Of a stretch of DNA of 64,000 nt, positions 17,314-25,780 are shown in pieces; position 1 is the first letter of the stretch, and every line of letters starts with the position of its first letter. Under the pieces are notes generated by a model. The model searched no databases and was not told the DNA's origin. It was given only the letters and a program-made list of their open reading frames with translations. Made by a program: the position numbers and the translations under genes. Source of the stretch: Paramixta manurensis (GTDB lineage: Bacteria > Pseudomonadota > Gammaproteobacteria > Enterobacterales > Enterobacteriaceae); NCBI RefSeq assembly GCF_013285385.1, contig NZ_CP054212.1:4216001-4280000 (forward strand), read 5' to 3'.

Positions 17314-17653
17314 TCGCCTCTCCCGATCGCTCACAACCATTTGAATGGCTGCGAGTGTGCAAGAAGTCTGACGGCGGCGACTCCTCCGCCTTGCGCTTTT
17401 TTATGGGGGAGGAGAAAGGAGGATGAAGAGGATGGTTGCCGGGTGAATCCTGAATTCTTCGGCAGATTTTCGTGATCGAATTGGCAAAAAAGCGGGGCTT
17501 TTTTTGCGGGGCACTACACAGAAATGGAGGAAATAGCTAGAGCGATCACACTTCGTTAATCGGGGGCGTAGACGTGGGGATGATGAGTCAGCAATCGCTT
17601 ATCCGCAGACTGCGTGCGTAACAGTCGACCGCTCATGATTAGAGGTAAGAGAC
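17314..17653. promoter_or_regulatory. malK / malE divergent control region
   Basis: 340 bases with no gene, serving both mal operons. MalT-box-like decamers are visible on the plus strand: GGGGAGGAGA at 17406-17415, GAGGATGAAG at 17419-17428 and GGGGATGATG at 17576-17585, the last 68 bases before malE. A weak CRP-like site (CGTGA-TCGAAT-TGGCA) is at 17471-17486, with a TCACA half-site at 17546-17550. This matches the known E. coli arrangement in which MalT and CRP activate both promoters. Confidence 0.7.
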
Positions 17654-18850
17654 ATGTCAAAGTTCAAACTGAATGCCAAAACGTTGCTGTTGTGTACGCT
17701 CACTACCGCGCTGTTACCGGGTGCTGCGTTAGCAAAAATCGAAGAAGGTAAGCTGGTTATCTGGATTAACGGAGACAAGGGCTACAACGGGCTGGCGGAA
17801 GTCGGCAAGAAGTTTGAGCAAGATACCGGCATCAAAGTCACGGTCGAACATCCCGATAAGTTGGAAGAGAAATACCCACAGGTCGCCGCAACCGGCGATG
17901 GCCCGGATATTATTTTTTGGGCGCACGATCGCTTCGGCGGCTATGCGCAATCCGGCCTGCTGGCCGAAATTTCGCCCGACAAAGCGTTACAGGATAAGAT
18001 CTACCCCTTTACCTGGGACGCGGTACGCTATAACGGTAAGCTGATTGGCTACCCCATCGCGGTAGAGTCGCTGGCGCTGATCTACAACAAAGACCTGCTG
18101 CCAACCCCGCCGAAGACCTGGGAAGAGATTCCGGCGCTTGATAAGCAACTGCGCGCCAAAGGGAAAAGCGCGCTGATGTTTAACCTGCAAGAACCCTACT
18201 TCACTTGGCCAATTACCGCCGCCAATGGTGGTTACGCGTTTAAGAAAGAAGCCAATGGCAGTTATAACCTGAAAGACGTTGGCGTGGCGAATAAGGGCTC
18301 ACAGGAAGGTCTGCAATTCCTCGTCGATCTGATTAAAAACAAGCACCTCAATGCCGATACCGATTATGCGATTGCCGAGGCCGCTTTTAATAAAGGCGAA
18401 ACGGCGATGACCATCAACGGCCCGTGGGCATGGGGTAATATCGATAGCGCCAAAATCCATTATGGCGTCACGCTGCTGCCAACCTTTAAAGGACAACCGT
18501 CTAAACCTTTTGTTGGGGTGCTGAGCGCCGGGATTAATGCCGCCAGCCCAAATAAAGAGTTGGCGAAAGAGTTTCTGGAAAACTATTTGCTGACCGATGA
18601 CGGTCTGGCAAAAGTTAACGCCGATAAACCGCTGGGCGCCGTTGCGCTGAAATCCTACCAAGAGAAGCTGGCGAAAGATCCGAAGATCGCCGCCACCATG
18701 AATAACGCGCAAAAAGGGGAAATCATGCCAAACGTCGCGCAAATGGCGGCCTTCTGGTATGCAGAGCGTAGCGCGATACAGAATGCATTGAGCGGGCGTC
18801 AAACCGTACCGGCGGCGTTGAAAGACGCGCAAACCCGGATCACTAAATAG
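17654..18850 (+). CDS. malE: Maltose-binding periplasmic protein MalE
   Basis: 398-residue substrate-binding protein for maltose and maltodextrins, delivering them to MalFGK2 and signalling to chemoreceptors in relatives. Signal peptide of 27 residues ending GAALA; mature start KIEEGKLVIWINGDKGYNGL matches E. coli. Ligand residues in WAHDRFGGY and NGPWAWGNID are conserved. First gene of malEFG. No REP-type repeat is present in the 44-base malE-malF gap, unlike E. coli. Confidence 0.97.
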   Translation: MSKFKLNAKTLLLCTLTTALLPGAALAKIEEGKLVIWINGDKGYNGLAEVGKKFEQDTGIKVTVEHPDKLEEKYPQVAATGDGPDIIFWAHDRFGGYAQSGLLAEISPDKALQDKIYPFTWDAVRYNGKLIGYPIAVESLALIYNKDLLPTPPKTWEEIPALDKQLRAKGKSALMFNLQEPYFTWPITAANGGYAFKKEANGSYNLKDVGVANKGSQEGLQFLVDLIKNKHLNADTDYAIAEAAFNKGETAMTINGPWAWGNIDSAKIHYGVTLLPTFKGQPSKPFVGVLSAGINAASPNKELAKEFLENYLLTDDGLAKVNADKPLGAVALKSYQEKLAKDPKIAATMNNAQKGEIMPNVAQMAAFWYAERSAIQNALSGRQTVPAALKDAQTRITK

Positions 18851-18894
18851 GCCAATCAGGCCACGGTTAGGCGAACAGGCACAAGGAATTTACC

Positions 18895-20433
18895 ATGGCA
18901 AAACCCGCATCGCGGTGGCATAACGCCCTGAAGTGGCTGATGATTGCTTTGTGTACCCTCTTCACCGCCTGGTTGGTGATGTTGATGTACGCCCAGGGAG
19001 AGTATCTGTTCGCCATCGTCACGCTGGTGCTGCTTGGCACTGGTCTGGCGATTTTTTCCCGCCACCGCACTTCCGCCTGGCGTTATGTGTATCCGGGCTT
19101 GGCCGGGATGGGGCTGTTTGTTCTCTTCCCGCTGGTCTGTACCATCGCCATCGCCTTTACCAATTACAGCAGCACTAACCAGTTGACGTTCGAGCGCGCG
19201 CAACAGGTGTTATTGCAAAGCCAATACCAATCGGGAGAGGGTTATACCTTTAGCCTGTATCCACGAGGAAACGCATGGGTGTTGGCGCTGGCGGGAGACA
19301 ACAGCACGCAATTTGTCTCAGCGCCGTTTACGTTTAACCCAAACGCGCAGCAAACCCTCACGCTCAGCGCCTCAGCTACGCCACCCTCCGGAGAAAAGGC
19401 GCTATTGCGTGTCATCACCCAGAATCGCCAGGCGCTGGGGCAACTGACCGCTGTCTTACCGAACGGTTCGCAGGTTCGCATGAGTTCGTTACGTCAGTTT
19501 TCCGGTACGCAACCGTTGTATGCGCTTGGCGCTGACCAGCGTTTGACCGATAAGCAAAGCGGCAAGGTGTGGTACCCCAATAATGCCAGCGGTTTTTATC
19601 AAACCAAAACCGCAGATGGCCAGTGGAGTAACGAAAAGTTAAGCCCCGGGTATACCGTCACCATTGGCTGGAAAAATTTCCTGCGCGTCTTCACCGATCA
19701 AGGGATTCAAAAACCCTTTATTGCGATCTTTTTCTGGACCATCGCCTTCTCCGCGCTAACCGTGGTGTTAACCGTCGCGGTTGGTATGGTACTGGCCTGC
19801 CTCATGCAGTGGGAGGCGTTGAAAGGACGTGCGGTTTACCGCCTGCTGCTGATCCTGCCATATGCGGTACCCGCGTTTATCTCGATACTGATTTTCAAAG
19901 GGCTTTTTAACCAAAGCTTTGGGGAAATCAATATCATGCTGGCTAGCCTGTTTGGAGTGAAACCGGCGTGGTTTAGCGACCCTTTAATGACGCGCAGCAT
20001 GCTGATTATTGTCAATACCTGGCTGGGCTACCCTTATATGATGATTCTATGCATGGGGATGTTAAAAGCCATTCCGGAGGATCTGTATGAGGCCTCGGCG
20101 CTGGACGGCGCCACGCCACGCCAAAACTTCTTTCGCATTACCTTGCCGTTGTTAATCAAACCGCTAACGCCGCTGATGATCGCCAGTTTTGCGTTTAACT
20201 TTAATAACTTCGTGCTCATCCAGTTGTTAACTAACGGCGGGCCGGATCGCCTCGGCACCACCACACCGGCGGGCTATACCGACTTACTGGTGAGTTACAC
20301 GTGGCGCATCGCCTTTGAAGGCGGCGGCGGGCAGGATTTCGGCCTCGCGGCGGCCATCGCCACACTGATTTTCCTATTGGTTGGCGCGTTAGCGATCCTG
20401 AACCTAAAAGCCACACGAATGAAGATTGAGTGA
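18895..20433 (+). CDS. malF: Maltose ABC transporter permease MalF
   Basis: 512-residue inner-membrane subunit with eight expected helices and the large periplasmic P2 loop (about residues 95-275) characteristic of MalF. The cytoplasmic EAA loop EDLYEASALDGATPRQNFFRITLPLL docks on MalK. Ribosome site AAGGAA precedes ATG 18895. Middle gene of malEFG, separated from malG by ten bases. Confidence 0.97.
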   Translation: MAKPASRWHNALKWLMIALCTLFTAWLVMLMYAQGEYLFAIVTLVLLGTGLAIFSRHRTSAWRYVYPGLAGMGLFVLFPLVCTIAIAFTNYSSTNQLTFERAQQVLLQSQYQSGEGYTFSLYPRGNAWVLALAGDNSTQFVSAPFTFNPNAQQTLTLSASATPPSGEKALLRVITQNRQALGQLTAVLPNGSQVRMSSLRQFSGTQPLYALGADQRLTDKQSGKVWYPNNASGFYQTKTADGQWSNEKLSPGYTVTIGWKNFLRVFTDQGIQKPFIAIFFWTIAFSALTVVLTVAVGMVLACLMQWEALKGRAVYRLLLILPYAVPAFISILIFKGLFNQSFGEINIMLASLFGVKPAWFSDPLMTRSMLIIVNTWLGYPYMMILCMGMLKAIPEDLYEASALDGATPRQNFFRITLPLLIKPLTPLMIASFAFNFNNFVLIQLLTNGGPDRLGTTTPAGYTDLLVSYTWRIAFEGGGGQDFGLAAAIATLIFLLVGALAILNLKATRMKIE

Positions 20434-20443
20434 GGGAAAAAGC

Positions 20444-21334
20444 ATGGCTATCGTTCAACCTAAATCCCAAAAGCTGCGTTTATTCCTCACCCATTTGTTA
20501 TTACTCGGCTTTATTGTCCTGATTATGTACCCGTTACTGATGGTGGTCGCCATCTCCCTGCGCCCGGGTAACTACGCCATTGGCAGCCTGCTCCCGGACC
20601 AGATTTCCTGGGATCACTGGAAACTGGCGCTCGGCTTTTCGGTTACGCATGACAACGGTAGCGTCACACCACCACCTTTTCCGGTGCTGTTGTGGCTATG
20701 GAATTCAGTGAAAGTGGCGGCAATTACCGCCGTCGGGATAGTGGCGCTTTCCACCACCTGTGCCTATGCTTTTGCACGATTACGTTTTCGCGGTAAAGCC
20801 AGCTTGCTGAAAGCCATGCTGATTTTCCAAATGTTTCCGGCGGTGCTTTCACTGGTGGCGCTGTATGCGTTGTTTGATCGGCTCGGGCAATATCTGCCCT
20901 TTATCGGTTTGAATACCCATGCGGGCCTGGTGTTTGCGTATTTAGGCGGGATTGCGTTGCATGTCTGGACGATTAAGGGCTATTTCGAAACCATCGACTC
21001 CTCGCTGGAGGAGGCCGCTGCGCTGGATGGCGCGACACCGTGGCAGGCATTTCGCTTAATTCTGCTGCCGCTGTCAGTGCCTATTCTGGCGGTGGTGTTC
21101 ATTTTGTCATTTATTGCGGCGGTAACGGAAGTCCCGGTCGCTTCGTTGTTATTACGTGATGTAAACAGTTATACGCTGGCGGTCGGCATGCAGCAGTACC
21201 TCAATCCGCAGAACTATCTGTGGGGTGATTTCGCCGCTGCGGCTGTGCTCTCCGCGTTACCGATTACGTTAGTGTTCCTGCTTGCGCAACGCTGGCTAGT
21301 TAATGGCCTGACTGCCGGAGGGGTAAAAGGTTAA
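20444..21334 (+). CDS. malG: Maltose ABC transporter permease MalG
   Basis: 296-residue inner-membrane subunit, same length as in E. coli, six helices. EAA loop SSLEEAAALDGATPWQAFRL contacts MalK; the C-terminal tail (GLTAGGVKG) is the segment known to enter the MalK dimer interface. ATG 20444 (MAIVQPKSQK) is preferred over an upstream in-frame codon because GAGGGAAAA precedes it. Last gene of the operon, followed by a terminator. Confidence 0.97.
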   Translation: MAIVQPKSQKLRLFLTHLLLLGFIVLIMYPLLMVVAISLRPGNYAIGSLLPDQISWDHWKLALGFSVTHDNGSVTPPPFPVLLWLWNSVKVAAITAVGIVALSTTCAYAFARLRFRGKASLLKAMLIFQMFPAVLSLVALYALFDRLGQYLPFIGLNTHAGLVFAYLGGIALHVWTIKGYFETIDSSLEEAAALDGATPWQAFRLILLPLSVPILAVVFILSFIAAVTEVPVASLLLRDVNSYTLAVGMQQYLNPQNYLWGDFAAAAVLSALPITLVFLLAQRWLVNGLTAGGVKG

Positions 21335-21404
21335 GTTTCATTGTTGTTGTTGTTTGCCACTGCTTGTTGTTTATTGCCACTGCGAGATAGACCTGTGTTC
21401 ATTA

Positions 21405-21430
21405 GGCGGCCATTCGGCCGCCCTTTTTTT
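21405..21430 (+). terminator. Terminator of malEFG
   Basis: GGCGGCC-ATTC-GGCCGCC perfect stem followed by C and a T7 run. It abuts the end of the convergent yjbH. Confidence 0.93.
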
Positions 21431-21433
21431 CTC

Positions 21434-23527
21434 TTAGCGGTAATGAATATCGCGATCGGTAGTCATGTCATACAACTGATACTTCCGACCCAACATCTGC
21501 CCGCCATCGCGGGTGAGCGGCGTCCAGTTGATCTGAGCGCGGCCCCGTACCGGCGATACGCTAAACAGATCCAACGGAATGGAAACGTAGAAGCCCTTAG
21601 TGAACGAGCCTTCACCATAATCCGCTGCGGAAACGTTGGTTAAGGTAGCGTAGGCGCCAACGGTGATCCCGCTATTAAAGCGTTTCGAAATATCCAGCGT
21701 TCCGCCCTTATCTTTCGCCAGATATTGGCCGACGCTCATTTTTACCAATACATCATCGGCAAACCACGGTTGCCAGTAGGCGGTCAGGTTACCGGTTGGC
21801 GCTTTGTAATCGGTAAACTTCATCATATTGTCCCAATCACGCTGCTTCACATAGTTTGCATCGAGACCGAATGCCCAGGCAGAATCGACCGGACGATAAA
21901 GGATTTCCGCCCCCACGCCGCCATACATGGTTTCCAGATAACCACCGTAAACCTGTCCGTAGAAGTTATTGCCTAAATACTGGAAATAGTTGGCTTGTAA
22001 GTTGTTAACATAAAAGTCGTTTTGAACGTACTCTCGGATGTGGGTACGTACACGCGGCAGCGTAGAACCGCTGTTACCAGCTTCAAACTTAAATTTATTG
22101 TAGTTGTTCGCCACATTACCAAACAGGCCGCCAGCGACCACCAGATGATCGGTCAGCCAGTAATCGGCGGTACCCAATACGCCAATCTGATACAGGTAGA
22201 AATCATCCGGGCCGCCGAGAGATTGGTTTAATACCGGCGCCAGATTGTAATTCAGGCGGCCTTTTTCAATGTAATAACCCTGTTCGGTTTTACCCGGATC
22301 GACCGGGTTAACCCGTTGCTGATCCAGCGGTTGCTCATGCCCAAGTGGGTAACCTTCCAGCTGCTGACGCAGACTATCGACACGGGTTTCTGTGGTGACT
22401 TGCGGCAGATTGTTACGCGTCTGCGTCACGCGCAGCGTATCAATATTTTCCGGCAGATCATTCATCAGAATCACATTGGCGCGATCTACCCCTTCCTGGG
22501 TGTTGTTATATTTGTACTGCTCGCCGGTAACATACATCGTGTTACCTTTCACCTGTAGGTTCGGCGCATCAAACCCGGCATTGTATTTCAGATCGGTCAA
22601 CTGCTTCGCCGCCACGGTATGCTGCAAAATCGGCGACTGTGGCTGTGGGTTATACTCAGGTTTCGGGCTATCCCGATGCTCAGTATGCAGATCGTTAAAG
22701 TTGGTACGCAATGTCACACCAAACATAAAGGTGTTGCCGCGCTCGTAGCTGGCGTTAATATCCGCCCAATCGGTCAGGCGATAAATCGCCCCAACGTTCA
22801 CTTTGCTACTCTGCTCCAACCTACCGGCAAAATCGTCCTCGTAATCATTCCCTTCATATTCCAGCTTCAGGCGCAGCGGCTGCCAGGGCGTTTGATACTC
22901 AATACCGCCAAACAGCGCGGCAGGCCCGCGGAAAAACTGGTTGCCATTGACCGAACCAGAGCGGCGCACGCCGTTCGGACGGCTACAGAATTTATCATCG
23001 GCTTCACAGAATGGGTTCTTAATATTGCCGCTGTTACCGAGATAGCCCCATCCCATGCCAAGCGTGAAGTCAAACGGCCCCCAGGCTTTACTCGCCACCA
23101 GATATTCACTGTCAAATAGGCCGGACCCGCCAATATCGCGAGAGCCTACCGCCACTTGCGGTAACCAATAGCCCTCTTCCCACAGACGTAATTTGACGTC
23201 GAACGCTTTATCTTTAAAGGTCTGATCGCCACTGAAGCTCTCTACGCTACTAAATTGACGCGTACGCACATCGGTATAGCGAATGGTGGCTTCCAGCCAG
23301 GGAAACAGCGTGGTTGACGCGGAGTAAAAACGATATTGATCGTTATCTCGATAGTTCAGGTTGAACTCCCCCGCCCGGGCAAAGCGTGCGGTGGGCACCT
23401 GCATCAAGCCAACGCCACCAAAATCCGATTGTGATGGCCCGATCGGATCGGGATACGTTGCTGCCTGTGCCTGACAAGCGTAGGCAACGGAGAGAGATAA
23501 CAGGCTGAGCAGATAGCGTTTTTTCAT
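21434..23527 (-). CDS. yjbH: YjbH/GfcD-family outer-membrane lipid/polysaccharide-associated protein
   Basis: 697-residue exported beta-barrel protein of the GfcD/YjbH family, linked in E. coli to production of an exopolysaccharide by yjbEFGH. Signal peptide MKKRYLLSLLSLSVAYACQA with cleavage near AQA/ATYP. The many aromatic-rich strand repeats and C-terminal barrel features suggest an outer-membrane pore. Start overlaps the yjbG stop (TGATG), indicating translational coupling. Final gene of the operon. Confidence 0.9.
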   Translation of the reverse strand: MKKRYLLSLLSLSVAYACQAQAATYPDPIGPSQSDFGGVGLMQVPTARFARAGEFNLNYRDNDQYRFYSASTTLFPWLEATIRYTDVRTRQFSSVESFSGDQTFKDKAFDVKLRLWEEGYWLPQVAVGSRDIGGSGLFDSEYLVASKAWGPFDFTLGMGWGYLGNSGNIKNPFCEADDKFCSRPNGVRRSGSVNGNQFFRGPAALFGGIEYQTPWQPLRLKLEYEGNDYEDDFAGRLEQSSKVNVGAIYRLTDWADINASYERGNTFMFGVTLRTNFNDLHTEHRDSPKPEYNPQPQSPILQHTVAAKQLTDLKYNAGFDAPNLQVKGNTMYVTGEQYKYNNTQEGVDRANVILMNDLPENIDTLRVTQTRNNLPQVTTETRVDSLRQQLEGYPLGHEQPLDQQRVNPVDPGKTEQGYYIEKGRLNYNLAPVLNQSLGGPDDFYLYQIGVLGTADYWLTDHLVVAGGLFGNVANNYNKFKFEAGNSGSTLPRVRTHIREYVQNDFYVNNLQANYFQYLGNNFYGQVYGGYLETMYGGVGAEILYRPVDSAWAFGLDANYVKQRDWDNMMKFTDYKAPTGNLTAYWQPWFADDVLVKMSVGQYLAKDKGGTLDISKRFNSGITVGAYATLTNVSAADYGEGSFTKGFYVSIPLDLFSVSPVRGRAQINWTPLTRDGGQMLGRKYQLYDMTTDRDIHYR

Positions 23528-24270
23528 CAGTCAGGGATCCGGTGTGTCAAAACAGAAATAATGTGTTGATTGAGGTCTTGGTATTCGCCCGGCAGCGCCC
23601 AGGAGGAGAAACCCACATAAATAATGCTGCCCGGCTCCGCTTCAACGTGACGGTGGTTCCAGTACGCTATCGGTGCCTCTTTCACTTCGCCATTCGGGGC
23701 AATCACCACCGCAATACTGCGCTCTGCGCCCGTCAGCCGGTCATGCCCTTCAAGATAGTCGCGAATATCACGCCCCGGTTGCCATGGCGTTTTGCCCGGA
23801 TTACCGATCGCTCCGACCAATGTAACGCTGTCAGGTTGCTGCAACGTGTAGACGCTGTACTCCCCCTCCAGACGACGATTCGCCTCCGGACGGAGCCGTA
23901 TCCAGTCGGGATCGAGAGAGGTGAATTGACGCCCCGTCACCTTTATCGCCGACAATTGCGTGATGACTTGGTTAATCGCCGAGGCTTGGTCGCCCTCTTC
24001 GGTCGCGGCCCACGCTCTCAAACGCGCCAGCGTTTGCTGATAGTGTTGTTGCGCGACGACGGTCGCCATTTTTTCCGCAATGACCGTTCCCGGCCACCAA
24101 GAGCGATTGGTCAACGCGGGGCTGGCTAACAGTTGCGCGAGATTTTGCGCATGGCTCACCTGCGCGGTTTCGCTGGTTCCCGGGTAGTACACCGTCACCT
24201 GGCTATCCGCGCAGGCATTAAACGACAAACCAAGCGCCGCCCCGAGCAATAAGTGGGTTATTTTTTTCAT
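23527..24270 (-). CDS. yjbG: YjbG/GfcC-family periplasmic protein
   Basis: 247-residue exported protein of the GfcC family, periplasmic partner in group 4 capsule/exopolysaccharide-type operons. Signal peptide MKKITHLLLGAALGLSFNACA. A SLBB-like region is suggested by the VTLVGAIGNPGKTPWQPGRDIRDYL segment, as in polysaccharide export proteins. ATGA overlap with yjbF upstream and TGATG overlap with yjbH downstream. No enzymatic motif is visible. Confidence 0.88.
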   Translation of the reverse strand: MKKITHLLLGAALGLSFNACADSQVTVYYPGTSETAQVSHAQNLAQLLASPALTNRSWWPGTVIAEKMATVVAQQHYQQTLARLRAWAATEEGDQASAINQVITQLSAIKVTGRQFTSLDPDWIRLRPEANRRLEGEYSVYTLQQPDSVTLVGAIGNPGKTPWQPGRDIRDYLEGHDRLTGAERSIAVVIAPNGEVKEAPIAYWNHRHVEAEPGSIIYVGFSSWALPGEYQDLNQHIISVLTHRIPD

Positions 24271-24914
24271 GATTTCGCGGGTTTCAGGATAGTGATATCA
24301 AGAGGCAGCGTATCCGCGCCCAACATTTGTCGGCTTTGACGAACCTGACCGGTGAGCGCATCAACCCAGAAGGTGTTTTCCCAAGAGGTGCCGGTCGCAT
24401 CAATATTGACCTCCTCGTGATAAACACGGCAGGCTACTTTAGTACCGGCAAGTTCTAACACCGCATCTTTATCGCGAGTAAAGGTCGACACGGCAGTGCC
24501 CGAACGCAACTGGCCATTTTCCGTCCAGCTCAGCGTGCGCGTCCAGCGTGCGCCATCCTGTATATGCAGGGCATCCGCCAGCGGATCCTGCGACAGGTTA
24601 TTGACCTGTAACAAGTTATCTTTCAGACCCAGCGTTTTCACCAGGCGACCACGTTGTGTCACCAGCATCACTTTGTCGCGGGTTACCCACTTCTGCTGGT
24701 CATTCTCGTCATAGCCTAAGACGACGAAAATACGCTGGCCGTTATCAATACGCAGATACATGCTGGCATAGGGCAGGCTCTGGATTTGTTCGTTGGTCAG
24801 CGTGACGTCATCCGTCCCCATGACCGCTAACTTGATGCTTTCGCCAAGGCCCAGTTGTGAAGGAGAACACGCTTGTAGTAGCAAGCACAGAAGCAGCAAT
24901 GGTATGTGGCGCAC
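24267..24914 (-). CDS. yjbF: YjbF/GfcB-family outer-membrane lipoprotein
   Basis: 215-residue lipoprotein of the GfcB family. The lipobox LLLQAC is at residues 10-15 after a short hydrophobic signal. A GTG start at 24914 (VRHIPLLLLCLLLQAC) is chosen: AGGGA lies seven bases upstream and the length matches E. coli YjbF; the only upstream in-frame alternative is a TTG at 24947, lying inside the terminator region. Its stop overlaps the yjbG start by four bases. Reduced relative to yjbE by the intervening terminator. Confidence 0.85.
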   Translation of the reverse strand: MRHIPLLLLCLLLQACSPSQLGLGESIKLAVMGTDDVTLTNEQIQSLPYASMYLRIDNGQRIFVVLGYDENDQQKWVTRDKVMLVTQRGRLVKTLGLKDNLLQVNNLSQDPLADALHIQDGARWTRTLSWTENGQLRSGTAVSTFTRDKDAVLELAGTKVACRVYHEEVNIDATGTSWENTFWVDALTGQVRQSRQMLGADTLPLDITILKPAKS

Positions 24915-24943
24915 CGATATATCCCTGTGTAAATTCTGCCAGA

Positions 24944-24974
24944 TCAAAAAATAACCACACGAACGTGTGGTTAT
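24944..24974 (-). terminator. Internal terminator between yjbE and yjbF
   Basis: On the minus strand ATAACCACAC-GTTC-GTGTGGTTAT is followed by TTTTTTG. A 10-bp perfect stem with a U-run between the first and second genes of one operon implies partial termination, giving much more yjbE than yjbFGH mRNA. Confidence 0.8.
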
Positions 24975-24990
24975 GATTAATTAAGTCGAC

Positions 24991-25239
24991 TTAACGCGTC
25001 GTGCCAGTGGTGGTCGTGGTAGTTGTTCCGGTATTAGAACCGTCACCGCCGCCAGAAGCGGTCAGTGCAACCCCCAGTAACGCACCTACTGCGCCAACGC
25101 CAACAGCCGTAGAAGTGCCGGAAGACATGGTCTCCGCATTGGCACCCGCTGCTTCACCTGCATCTCCCGGCGCGGCGAACGCGGCGGAGGCTGCGGCGAA
25201 ATACAGCACGGCTGCAGTCGCACATAGGACTTTTTTCAT
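24991..25239 (-). CDS. yjbE: Small exported Gly/Thr-rich protein YjbE
   Basis: 82-residue exported protein; signal peptide MKKVLCATAAVLYFAAASAAFA, then a short acidic/Ala-rich part, a hydrophobic stretch (VGVGAVGALLGVALTA) and a C-terminal Gly/Ser/Thr tail ending in a run of threonines. Similar in size and composition to E. coli YjbE, first gene of yjbEFGH (GfcA-like). Function unknown; in E. coli the operon responds to the Rcs envelope stress pathway. GGGAAAG precedes the start. Confidence 0.88.
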   Translation of the reverse strand: MKKVLCATAAVLYFAAASAAFAAPGDAGEAAGANAETMSSGTSTAVGVGAVGALLGVALTASGGGDGSNTGTTTTTTTGTTR

Positions 25240-25712
25240 ACTTACTTTCCCTTCATTAGATGAATGGATTGCCTGCCAGGATGGAATCAGGCCAGTTCAG
25301 TATAGGGCAACAAATTACCAGAAATCAGAGCATGCGCGCGGGTGAGGAAAGACAACAATAATTAGTTTAAAACTCTTAAAGTTAACAATAAAAGCAAATA
25401 AAAAACTAAATAAAATAATTATATAAATTTAAATAATAGAATTTAGAAAATTACCAGAACAATCGCAAAAATGAGCATGTATAAGCGGTAACCGCCATAA
25501 AAATAGCGATTATGCAAACACCATAGTTGAAAAACATATTACTATCAATTAATTAACTGACAAAACAATACAAAACAACGGCTTTAAAATGGGAAGGTGA
25601 TTCAGATTAATCTTGCGTTAAAACATGGCCCTGAGCGAATTTTTAGGAAAAAACCTAAGACAGATTACGCAATTTTTCCAGTTGAGGCGTCTAAAAATGC
25701 GCCCACGATCGC
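25240..25712. other. Long AT-rich control region upstream of yjbE
   Basis: About 470 bases with no credible gene; the only short frames are not protein-like. It must contain the yjbE promoter. A palindrome TAGG-AAAAAA-CCTA at 25644-25657 resembles an RcsAB box (10 of 14 positions) but lies about 400 bases from yjbE. The 25350-25570 stretch is very rich in A and T, resembling H-NS-bound DNA. Confidence 0.5.
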
Positions 25713-25748
25713 GAAAATAAAACCGGGCGAGGTTAACCCCGCCCGGTT
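25713..25748 (-). terminator. Terminator of pgi
   Basis: On the minus strand AACCGGGCG and CGCCCGGTT arms around a ten-base loop, followed by TTATTTTC. Confidence 0.88.
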
Positions 25749-25780
25749 CTCATTTAACCACTTACTCCTGCGCCGCAGGA

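Noticed and set aside
17540..17550. Strong CRP site upstream of malE
   Set aside because: Only the TCACA half is good; the other half does not match, so it was mentioned only as a half-site.
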